DNA from: Pseudomonas sp. ATCC PTA-122608
GTDB taxonomy: Bacteria; Pseudomonadota; Gammaproteobacteria; Pseudomonadales; Pseudomonadaceae
NCBI RefSeq assembly: GCF_001952855.1
Contig: NZ_LPNO01000046.1
Coordinates: 134,847-198,846 of the forward strand
Reading direction: 5' to 3'
Length of the DNA stretch: 64,000 nt
Shown: piece after piece, positions 15,779 to 23,109 of the stretch
Position numbering within the stretch: the first letter of the stretch is position 1
Layout of the letters: each line of letters opens with the position of its first letter
The notes under the pieces: generated by a model
The model's input: only the letters and a program-made list of their open reading frames with translations
Database searches by the model: none
What the model was told of the DNA's origin: nothing
Translations under genes and position numbers: made by a program

Positions 15779-16705
15779 TTACAGCTTGGCGGCCAACAGC
15801 GCTTCGAGCTTTTCCTGGTCGCGGGCGAACTGACGAATGCCCTCGGCCAGCTTCTCGGTAGCCATCGCGTCTTCGTTGGATTCCCAACGGAACTGCGCCT
15901 CGGTCAGGTGCACACGCGCCTCACCGGCATGGCCTGGCGCCAACTTGCGCTCCAGCTTGCCATTGTCGGCAGCCAGTTTTTCCAGCAAGTCCGGGCTGAT
16001 GGTCAGGCGGTCGCAACCGGCCAGCTCTTCGATCTGGCTCAGGTTACGGAAGCTCGCACCCATTACCACGGTCTTGTAGCCATTGGCCTTGTAGTAGTTG
16101 TAGATGCGCGTCACCGACTGCACGCCCGGATCCTCGGAGCCGGTGTAGTCGTTGCCGTTGGCTTTCTTGTACCAGTCGTAGATACGGCCTACGAATGGCG
16201 AAATCAGGAACACGCCGGCTTCAGCGCAAGCCACGGCCTGTGCGAAGGAGAACAGCAGCGTCAGGTTGGTCTGGATGCCTTCCTTTTCCAGCTGCTCGGC
16301 GGCGCGGATGCCTTCCCAGGTGGAAGCGATCTTGATCAGCACGCGGTCGCGGCCAACGCCGGCCTTGTCGTACAGGTCGATCAGACGATGCGCGCGCTTG
16401 AGTACGGCGTCAGTGTCGAACGACAGGCGGGCATCCACCTCTGTGGAAATACGGCCGGGCACCACTTTCAGGATTTCCTGGCCGACGGCTACTGCGAAAC
16501 GGTCGCTCGCCAGGCCTACGTCGCCGTTGCAGTCAGCAACGCACTCGTCCAACAGCTTGGCGTAGCCTGGGATCGACGCGGCCTTGAGCAGCAGGGAAGG
16601 GTTGGTCGTGGCATCTTGTGGCTTGAGCTTGGCGAGGGTAGAAAAATCGCCGGTATCGGCTACTACAGTGGTGAATTGCTTGAGTTGTTCCAGCTTGGAA
16701 GTCAT
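15779..16705 (-). CDS. tal: transaldolase
   Basis: A 308-residue transaldolase of the TalB type, which transfers dihydroxyacetone between sugar phosphates in the non-oxidative pentose phosphate pathway. Key parts are TTNPSLLLKAASIPGYAKLL near residue 33, the Schiff-base Lys in VLIKIASTWEGI near residue 131, and LTLLFSFAQAVACAEAGV. The ATG at 16703-16705 (MTSKLEQLKQFTTVVADTG) gives the usual length; an earlier in-frame start near 16762 would add an unrelated leader. Located between rssC and dusA, each with its own signals. Confidence 0.96.
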   Translation of the reverse strand: MTSKLEQLKQFTTVVADTGDFSTLAKLKPQDATTNPSLLLKAASIPGYAKLLDECVADCNGDVGLASDRFAVAVGQEILKVVPGRISTEVDARLSFDTDAVLKRAHRLIDLYDKAGVGRDRVLIKIASTWEGIRAAEQLEKEGIQTNLTLLFSFAQAVACAEAGVFLISPFVGRIYDWYKKANGNDYTGSEDPGVQSVTRIYNYYKANGYKTVVMGASFRNLSQIEELAGCDRLTISPDLLEKLAADNGKLERKLAPGHAGEARVHLTEAQFRWESNEDAMATEKLAEGIRQFARDQEKLEALLAAKL

Positions 16706-17019
16706 GGGCGTGCTCTGTCCTGTGGGTCTGATGACATTACCCGAGCGCCGACAGCCGCTCAAGGGCGCAAATGCATTCGATCGTTTGCGAGGGCAACAAC
16801 CTGAAAACAGCCGTTTGAATCACCGGCCAATGCTCAATAGGAGGCCAAAACAGCCAGCAGGTTCAACCCAACTGCCCGATGACCACCCGATCAAACGTCG
16901 GGAGCAGCCTTGCCTCTGCAGCCACCCCCATCTTCCTGACATCCCCCCATCCAAATGTGGAGCGGGCTTGCTCGCGAAGGCGTCGTGTCAGCCACCCAAT
17001 AAACCCACTGACACCCAAA
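16706..17019. other. intergenic region with one REP unit
   Basis: No gene is supported. The only recognised element is a single REP unit near 16956-16980 (TGTGGAGCGGGCTTGCTCGC), which has lost one G from the usual TGTGGGAG and has no clear partner arm. Confidence 0.5.
16956..16980 (+). repeat. single REP unit
   Basis: TGTGGAGCGGGCTTGCTCGC, one base shorter than the doublet units, downstream of dusA on the minus strand. A matching inverted partner is not visible within the usual 40 bases, so this seems to be a decayed doublet or a lone REP. Confidence 0.7.
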
Positions 17020-18015
17020 TCACCGCCCCTCCAGCAACTCCCCGGCCTTATCCAGCAACGCCAGCGGATCACTGGCCTTATGAATATCCACCGACAACAA
17101 CTGCCGAAACTTCCGCGCCCCCGGGAAACCCGTCCCCAGCCCCAGTACGTGGCGGGTGATGTGGTGCATCGAGCCACCGGTCGCCAAGTGTTCGGCTATA
17201 TAAGGACGCAACTGCGCGAGCGCCTCGGCGCGGGTGATCACAGGTGCAGTACTGCCAAACAGCTGCTGATCCACCTCGGCCAACAAATACGGATTGTGAT
17301 AAGCCTCGCGACCCAGCATCACACCGTCGAAGGTCTGTAGATGTTCCTGGCACTGTTCGAGGGTCTTGATTCCGCCGTTGAGGATGATCTCCAGTTCAGG
17401 GAAATCCTGCTTCAACTGCGCCGCCACGTCATAGCGCAACGGAGGAATGTCCCGATTCTCCTTCGGTGACAGCCCTTCCAGAATGGCGATCCGCGCATGC
17501 ACGGTGAAACTGGTGCAACCCGCGTCCTTCACCTGGCCGACGAAATCGCACAGCTCGGCATAACTGTCCCGGCCGTTGATGCCGATGCGGTGCTTTACCG
17601 TCACCGGGATCGAGACCGCGTCCTGCATCGCCTTCACGCAATCCGCCACCAAGGCAGGGTGAGCCATGAGGCAGGCGCCAATCATATTGTTTTGCACCCG
17701 GTCGCTGGGGCAGCCGACATTGAGGTTCACCTCGTCGTAACCGGCGTCCTGGGCCATGCTGGAGCAGGCGGCCAGGTCGGCGGGGACGCTACCGCCCAAC
17801 TGCAGGGCGAGTGGGTGCTCGGCCTCGTTGTGGCGCAGGAAGCGTTCGTGGTCGCCGTGGAGGATTGCGCCGGTGGTGACCATCTCGGTGTAAAGGAGGG
17901 CGTTTTGGGAGAGGAGGCGCAGGAAGAAGCGGCAGTGTCTGTCCGTCCAATCCATCATCGGAGCAACAGAGAAGCGACGGGAAAGCGATGGCGTTGGTGC
18001 TATAGGTGAGGACAT
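17020..18015 (-). CDS. dusA: tRNA-dihydrouridine(20/20a) synthase
   Basis: A 331-residue flavoenzyme that reduces uridines in the tRNA D-loop using NADPH. FMN-barrel start FSVAPMMDWTDRHCRFFLR is at residues 15-33, the catalytic Cys is in LNVGCPSDRVQNNMIG near residue 100, and VKHRIGINGRDSY and IILNGGIKTLEQC bind FMN phosphate. MDWTDRHCR marks the DusA subfamily. A GC-poor 100-base spacer separates its start from the small gene at 18120. Confidence 0.94.
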   Translation of the reverse strand: MSSPIAPTPSLSRRFSVAPMMDWTDRHCRFFLRLLSQNALLYTEMVTTGAILHGDHERFLRHNEAEHPLALQLGGSVPADLAACSSMAQDAGYDEVNLNVGCPSDRVQNNMIGACLMAHPALVADCVKAMQDAVSIPVTVKHRIGINGRDSYAELCDFVGQVKDAGCTSFTVHARIAILEGLSPKENRDIPPLRYDVAAQLKQDFPELEIILNGGIKTLEQCQEHLQTFDGVMLGREAYHNPYLLAEVDQQLFGSTAPVITRAEALAQLRPYIAEHLATGGSMHHITRHVLGLGTGFPGARKFRQLLSVDIHKASDPLALLDKAGELLEGR

Positions 18016-18119
18016 TAGGATCTGAGATGGATAAGGCGAAGGGCGGACAGTTTAACAGGAATGGTCCTGGTCCCGTGGTGGTCAGTGCCAGAGCTTCAGC
18101 CACCCTGGCACGGTTCAGC

Positions 18120-18257
18120 TTATTTCTTCTTTTTGTCCGGGGCTTGAGTCAACGCTGAAGCCGCCACCGATTTCACATCCGGCGGAGTGGTTGGATCCGC
18201 CAGCAGCTTGGCTGCTTTTGAAGCGACGCTTTCACTGGTTTTTTCGTCTTTAGCCAT
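18120..18257 (-). CDS. small Ala/Lys-rich conserved protein (45 aa)
   Basis: A 45-codon gene: MAKDEKTSESVASKAAKLLA opens it and ALTQAPDKKKK closes it before TAA. It is highly charged, Ala/Ser/Lys-rich, with no Cys, Trp or membrane segment. Short proteins with this pattern (K-x-SxxxASKAAKxL ... KSVAASALTQ) occur next to unrelated genes in many proteobacteria; no function is known to me. GGGAAG lies about 10 bases before the ATG. It stands alone between dusA and a lipoprotein gene. Confidence 0.65.
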   Translation of the reverse strand: MAKDEKTSESVASKAAKLLADPTTPPDVKSVAASALTQAPDKKKK

Positions 18258-18483
18258 TACTTGAGCTTCCCTCTATGTAGGCCGCAGGATCATCTGAATT
18301 GATGCCTGGTTGGCTTTAATATGTAGGGGCTAACGGTTGATATCGCCAATCAGAATATGTGCCGGGATAATTCGTCGCCAAAACGACATCAACCTGAACC
18401 GATCCTGTCCCACGGCAAAGTTTCATAATTCCCACCGGTATTGAGGCCTACGCTCAGCCCATAAGCCCACAGGGAACTGAAAA

Positions 18484-18726
18484 ATGATCTCCAATATCTC
18501 CAATATCTTCAAGGTCGTGATGGTCGCTGGCACTTTGCTGTTAGCCGCTTGTTCGTCGGGTTCATCGGGCATGAGTAGCGACCTGAGTAGCGACCCGTGT
18601 TTTTCAGGGGGATGCCAAGCCTTTGGGGACCATAGCCCCAGCAAAGCCGCCAAGATGAATTTTGGCGGCAATGCGCTGGGGAGTAGTTACGGGGAGTATG
18701 GTTCGGGGTTGTTGCATGATGACTGA
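18484..18726 (+). CDS. small predicted lipoprotein
   Basis: An 80-residue protein with a signal peptide and lipobox LLAAC near residue 23, so the mature part is about 58 residues anchored by lipid. It is Gly/Ser-rich (SSGSSGMSSDLSSDPCFSGG) with two further Cys (DPCFSGGC) that could form a disulfide. No family recognised. AT-rich upstream sequence and its isolation suggest its own promoter. A run of nine G follows the stop at 18733-18741. Confidence 0.7.
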   Translation: MISNISNIFKVVMVAGTLLLAACSSGSSGMSSDLSSDPCFSGGCQAFGDHSPSKAAKMNFGGNALGSSYGEYGSGLLHDD

Positions 18727-18765
18727 CTGAGCGGGGGGGGGCAGTCATTTACTCGGTGACTGACC

Positions 18766-18796
18766 CACCGCTTTCGCGAGCAAGCCCGCTCCCACA
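18766..18796 (-). repeat. single REP unit
   Basis: TTCGCGAGCAAGCCCGCTCC followed by CACA: one REP arm, with no facing partner nearby, between the small lipoprotein gene and the MFS gene. Confidence 0.75.
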
Positions 18797-18828
18797 TTGG
18801 ATTGTGGGCGGGCGTTGGAGGTGTGGCG

Positions 18829-20016
18829 TCAGTGGCCGCCTTTCATGCGGCGGGCGATCAGGTAGATGCCCAAGCCAACCAGTGCCGTGGCAGCGCCGAT
18901 GTAACCCGTGCTGGTCCACCCGTATCCCGCCGTAATCGCCATCCCACCCAGCCACGGCCCCAGCGCATTCGCCAGGTTGAACGCCGCGTGGTTGGACGCC
19001 GCCGCCAGGCTCGGTGCCTCATGCGCAATGTCCATCAAGCGGATTTGCAGCGGCGCGGCCATGGCGATCATGGTGCCGACCAGGCCAATACCCAGCAGTA
19101 CGCTCCACAGCGAACTGGCGGCGAAGGTGAAGAAGATCAGCACGGCCATCGACCACACCATGATCCAGCCCACTGCGCGAAATTGCAGGCGATCAAACAG
19201 CTTGCCGCCGGCGATGTTGCCGATGATGCCGCCTGCGCCAAACGCGGCCAGACCGAAGGGGATCCACTGCGGCGACACTTTGGTCACTTCGAGCATGGTC
19301 GGCGCCAGGTAGCTGAACACGCAGAACATCCCGGCAAACCCGATAGCGCCAATCGACAACGCCATCCACACCTGTGGTTTGGTGAAAGCGCGCAGTTCTT
19401 TGCGTGGGTCGCTGCGGGGTTCGTCGTGGCGATCCGGTACGAATTGCCAGACCAGCGCGATGGTGCACAGGGCGATGGCGCTGACCAGTGCAAACGCCGA
19501 GCGCCAGCCAAAATGTTGACCGAGGAAGGTGGCGATGGGGTTGCCGAGCAGCATGGCCAGGGTCAGGCCCATCATCACCCGCGCGACAGCGCCGGCACGT
19601 TTGTCGTTGGGCACCATGCTGGAGGCGACCACCGCGGCGATGCCGAAGTAGGCGCCGTGGGGCAGGCCGCTGATAAAGCGGAAAGCCACCAGCGAGCCGA
19701 AGGTTGGGGTAAACGCCGTGGCCAGGTTGCCTAGGGCATAAAGGCCCATCAGCAACAGAAGCATGTGTTTACGCAGCAACGCGGCGCCGAGGATGGCCAG
19801 CAGCGGGGCGCCGACCATCACGCCCAGCGCATAGGCGCTGATGGCGTGGCCGACCTGCGGTTCGCTGAGATTGAGGTTGTGGGCGATGTCGGGCATCAGG
19901 CCCATGATGGCGAATTCGCCGGTGCCGATAGCGAACGCGCCCACGGCCATGGCAGCTTCCATTTTGGCGGCGCTGCGCGCGGGCAGCAGGTGCCCGGGGG
20001 TTTGGTGGATGGACAT
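18829..20016 (-). CDS. MFS drug/sugar exporter, AraJ/YdhP type
   Basis: A 395-residue inner-membrane transporter with about 12 helices. AMAVGAFAIGTGEFAIMGLMP in helix 1 is the mark of the DHA1 branch with AraJ, YdhP and SotB; PHGAYFGIAAVVASSMV (helix 4-5) and GNPIATFLGQHFGWRSAFA also fit. Substrate unknown; likely an efflux pump. The ATG at 20014-20016 is preferred over a GTG at 20041-20043. It lies 116 bases downstream of the epoxide-hydrolase gene on the same strand and could be co-transcribed with it. Confidence 0.85.
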   Translation of the reverse strand: MSIHQTPGHLLPARSAAKMEAAMAVGAFAIGTGEFAIMGLMPDIAHNLNLSEPQVGHAISAYALGVMVGAPLLAILGAALLRKHMLLLLMGLYALGNLATAFTPTFGSLVAFRFISGLPHGAYFGIAAVVASSMVPNDKRAGAVARVMMGLTLAMLLGNPIATFLGQHFGWRSAFALVSAIALCTIALVWQFVPDRHDEPRSDPRKELRAFTKPQVWMALSIGAIGFAGMFCVFSYLAPTMLEVTKVSPQWIPFGLAAFGAGGIIGNIAGGKLFDRLQFRAVGWIMVWSMAVLIFFTFAASSLWSVLLGIGLVGTMIAMAAPLQIRLMDIAHEAPSLAAASNHAAFNLANALGPWLGGMAITAGYGWTSTGYIGAATALVGLGIYLIARRMKGGH

Positions 20017-20132
20017 AGATCGCTCTGTTTGGATGGATGACACGGTGGAGAGCCGCCGATGCTACGCAAGCAGCGGCTAGGGTGTCTAGAACAGCCTTTT
20101 GCGCGAGCGTTCCATCTCTTTGGCGAAAGCCT

Positions 20133-21023
20133 TCATTCCGATGTGTGCTCCTCCAGGAAGTCCAGCAAATGCCCGCAAAACACTTGCGGCGCTTCTTCCA
20201 TCACGAAATGCCCGCAGTCAGCAATGATCGCCCCGCGCAGGTCAGATGCGCGCCCCTCCAGCGTCACCAGCGGTGCGTCGTTGGTGGCGTGTTCGGCACC
20301 GATGGCTAACACCGGCATTTCCAAAAGGCGAGTTGCTCGGCATTGGTTTTGTCGGATGGTTTCGGGAATCGCGCGGTAATAATCAAACCCTGCGCGCAGC
20401 CCACCTGGGGATGAATAGGCGCGGATGTAGACGTCGGAGGCGACGGCATCGCGGTGAAAGGCCCAGCGATCAAACATGAAATTGAGATAGGTTTCTTCAC
20501 GTCCGGTAATCAGCGCTTCGGGCAGGTCCTGGACTTGATTGAATAGAAAGTGCCAGAGAAAGATGTTCTGTTGCGGCGCGACGAATATCGGGGGCGGTGG
20601 GGCAAGGCCAGGTATGACGGCTTCGGTTAGGGTGAGTGTACGCACGGCCTGTGGCTGGTCACTCGCCAGCGCATAACCCACCCACATCCCGACGTCGTGT
20701 CCCACGACGTGGTAACGCGTGATATCAAGCGCCAGCAAGGCCCTGTGCAGCACATCGGCAATATTGCCGGTGTCGTAGCCCTTTTCAGGCTGATCTGAAT
20801 TGCCCAGCCCTGGCGGGTCCACGGCGATAGCCTTGAAGCCCTTATCAGCCAAGGCTTGCATGACATGTCGAAAGGCGTACCAGGTTTGTGGCCAGCCCGG
20901 TATCAGCAACACGGGGGCGCCGCTGCCTGCCATCACGCAGTGGAGCTTCCTGCCATCAACCCGCACGTAATGATGAGTGAACCCGTCGGCGGTACTCAGG
21001 GATGTAGCCTTCGCTGCGTTCAT
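20133..21023 (-). CDS. alpha/beta hydrolase, epoxide hydrolase type
   Basis: A 296-residue alpha/beta hydrolase. The oxyanion motif reads PGWPQTWYAF (usual HGWP), the nucleophile is Asp in VVGHDVGMW near residue 112, and the catalytic His is in ADCGHFVMEEAP near residue 270. An Asp nucleophile points to epoxide hydrolase or haloalkane/haloacetate dehalogenase chemistry rather than an esterase. The ATG overlaps the stop of the upstream isomerase gene by four bases, so the two form an operon controlled by the TetR protein encoded opposite. Natural substrate unknown. Confidence 0.85.
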   Translation of the reverse strand: MNAAKATSLSTADGFTHHYVRVDGRKLHCVMAGSGAPVLLIPGWPQTWYAFRHVMQALADKGFKAIAVDPPGLGNSDQPEKGYDTGNIADVLHRALLALDITRYHVVGHDVGMWVGYALASDQPQAVRTLTLTEAVIPGLAPPPPIFVAPQQNIFLWHFLFNQVQDLPEALITGREETYLNFMFDRWAFHRDAVASDVYIRAYSSPGGLRAGFDYYRAIPETIRQNQCRATRLLEMPVLAIGAEHATNDAPLVTLEGRASDLRGAIIADCGHFVMEEAPQVFCGHLLDFLEEHTSE

Positions 21024-22096
21024 TGGCGTGCCTCAAGCGGTTGAGTCAGGCCGAGCATGGCCTGGATTTGCTGCGGGTTTACCGGTGCTCCGGCGAAGTC
21101 ATCGAAGATGCGGTCGGTGACGCCGATGATGTGGCGGTTGATGAAATCAACGCCTTCCCGAGCGCCGTCCTCCTGGTTTTTCAGGCAGCACTCCCATTCC
21201 AGCGTCGCCCAGCCTGGGTAATCGTATTGGGCAAGCTTGGAGAAGATGCCTTTGAAATCCACCTGCCCATCCCCCAGCGAGCGGAAGCGTCCAGCACGCT
21301 CGGCCCATGGGCTGTAGCCGCCGTAGATGCCTTGGCGGCCAGTGGCGTTGAACTCGGCATCCTTGACGTGAAACATGCGGATGAAAGATTGGTAAATGTC
21401 CAGATAGCTCAGGTAATCCAACTGCTGCAGCACAAAGTGGCTAGGGTCGAACAGGATTTTGCAGCGCGAATGCTGGCCTACGCGCTCATAGAAACGCTCG
21501 AAGCTGGTGCCGTCGTGCAGGTCCTCACTGGGGTGGATCTCGTAGCAAAGGTTGACGCCGTTTTCTTCAGCCAAATCCAAAAGTGGTCGCCAGCGTCGTG
21601 CCAACTCGTCGAATGCGGCGTCGATGAGCCCTTCCGGGCGTTGGGGGAAGGGGAACAAATAGGGCCAGGCGAGGGAGCCGGAAAACGTGCCCAGGTCTGC
21701 GAGCCCCAGCCGTTGGGAGGCGATGATGCTCATCTGCATGCGTTCGATGGCCCACTCCGTGCGTGCCTTGGGGTTACCCCGCAAAGGCGCAGGGATGGAC
21801 GCGTCCCACATCGCGTCGTAGGCAGGATGCACGGCGACCAACTGGCCGAAGATGTGGCTGGTCAGTTCGCTGATCTGCAAACCGTAACCAGCGAGCTTGT
21901 CATTGATCTCATCGCAGTAGCTTTGGCTGCGGGCTGCCAGTTCGACGTTGAAGAAGCGGGTATCCCATGCGGGAATCTGCAGCGCTTTGAATCCCTTCGC
22001 TTTGGCCCACCCAGCGATGCTGTCCAGGCTGTTGAACGGCGGTTCGTCATGGCTGAATTGCGCCAGATGCAAGCTGGGGCCTTTAAGAGTACGCAT
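21020..22096 (-). CDS. sugar phosphate isomerase/epimerase-like TIM barrel
   Basis: A 358-residue member of the xylose-isomerase-like AP-endonuclease-2 superfamily. Four metal ligands are visible in order: Glu in LCYEIHPSEDLHDG, Asp in ILFDPSHF, His in MFHVKDAEF and Glu in ATLEWECC. These bind a divalent metal for isomerisation or epimerisation of a sugar-like compound. It is the first gene of the operon with the epoxide-hydrolase-like gene and starts 10 bases from a 30-base palindrome that probably binds the divergent TetR regulator. The substrate cannot be told. Confidence 0.85.
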   Translation of the reverse strand: MRTLKGPSLHLAQFSHDEPPFNSLDSIAGWAKAKGFKALQIPAWDTRFFNVELAARSQSYCDEINDKLAGYGLQISELTSHIFGQLVAVHPAYDAMWDASIPAPLRGNPKARTEWAIERMQMSIIASQRLGLADLGTFSGSLAWPYLFPFPQRPEGLIDAAFDELARRWRPLLDLAEENGVNLCYEIHPSEDLHDGTSFERFYERVGQHSRCKILFDPSHFVLQQLDYLSYLDIYQSFIRMFHVKDAEFNATGRQGIYGGYSPWAERAGRFRSLGDGQVDFKGIFSKLAQYDYPGWATLEWECCLKNQEDGAREGVDFINRHIIGVTDRIFDDFAGAPVNPQQIQAMLGLTQPLEARQ

Positions 22097-22105
22097 CGAA
22101 ATGTT

Positions 22106-22135
22106 CCTATTGTTTGTCGGTCGACAAAGAATAGG
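22106..22135. promoter_or_regulatory. 30-base palindrome, probable TetR operator
   Basis: Left half CCTATTGTTTGTCG (22106-22119) and right half CGACAAAGAATAGG (22122-22135) around a 2-base centre GT: 13 of 14 pairs match, and the inner 7 on each side match perfectly. It lies between the isomerase start (22096) and the TetR start (22206) and is the only such palindrome there. Binding by the adjacent TetR protein, with control of both promoters, is inferred. Confidence 0.75.
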
Positions 22136-22205
22136 GGCGCAGGTTTGTTAACGTCAACCCGATATGCGTTAAAGTGACGAAATTACACCGACAGGTAACT
22201 GATTA

Positions 22206-22832
22206 ATGGCCGGACGTCCGCGCGAATTTGATAGGGAAGCCGCTCTGGAGCGCGCCATGTGGCTATTCTGGGAGCAAGGTTACGAGGGCACGAGCATGTC
22301 TGCGTTGGTAGCTGCCCTGGGGATTGCTTCGGCGAGGATCTATGCTGCTTTTGGCAGTAAAGAAGCGTTGTTCCGCGAAGCCGTGGCCTTGTATGAACAA
22401 GATGAAGGTGGTTTTGCTGACCGCGCGCTGCAGATAACGGGTGTGAGAGAGGCGATCAGGCGCATGTTGGACGATGCCATCACCACCTATACGCAGCCCG
22501 GTCGGCCCAGTGGTTGTCTGGTCGTCAGTGCCGCAAGCAGTACCAGCCCGGACGGCGACGATATTCAGCAATGGTTGCGTGAACACCGCAGGCAACGCAC
22601 CGATTCAATCATCGCCAGGCTGCAGCAAGCCAAGGCCTGCCAGGAGCTTGGCGAGGACGCAGATGTGCAGGCCATGGGCGATTTTTACGCGACCTTCCTG
22701 CACGGTATTTCGATTCAGGCACGGGATGGTGTGCCTGCCGACCGCCTGCGTCAGTCGGTCGACCTGGCGTTAAGCCTGCTGCCCGTAGAACCACCGAGTC
22801 TAGAACAGACGCCCGATCTCGTCCGAGCGTGA
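22206..22832 (+). CDS. TetR family repressor
   Basis: A 208-residue regulator. N-terminal MAGRPREFDREAALERAMWL and GYEGTSMSALVAALGIASA...IYAAFGSKEALF are the TetR helix-turn-helix (about 10-55). The rest is an all-helical ligand domain with PSGCLVVSAAS near residue 100, as in the NemR/AcrR-like group. It is divergent from the isomerase/hydrolase operon with a 109-base intergenic holding the palindrome. It probably represses both directions until a ligand, perhaps the operon's substrate, binds. Confidence 0.9.
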   Translation: MAGRPREFDREAALERAMWLFWEQGYEGTSMSALVAALGIASARIYAAFGSKEALFREAVALYEQDEGGFADRALQITGVREAIRRMLDDAITTYTQPGRPSGCLVVSAASSTSPDGDDIQQWLREHRRQRTDSIIARLQQAKACQELGEDADVQAMGDFYATFLHGISIQARDGVPADRLRQSVDLALSLLPVEPPSLEQTPDLVRA

Positions 22833-23109
22833 TATTCTGCGCGCCATCTTGGTCTAGTCTCTATCGGGTACGTACATCCGTATACGTCCCGGCGGTTGGC
22901 TGTCGCCCAGGTAGCTGAAGCCAATAATGATAAGAAGTCAGCGCAGAAGGGACATAAAAGTGAGGTCGATACGTCGGCCTTGTGTGCCCACCCTGCGGTC
23001 CCCGAATGAATGTGCAAACCCCGCGGTGCGTTGCCTGGCGCAGCGTGATTGAGGGTTGCCCATGATCAGGGGCGGTGGGGCGGATGGCGTTTTATCATAG
23101 GTGCTACTG

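Noticed and set aside
18733..18741. Run of nine G after the small lipoprotein gene
   Set aside because: Outside any coding region or promoter I can place, so phase variation is not supported.
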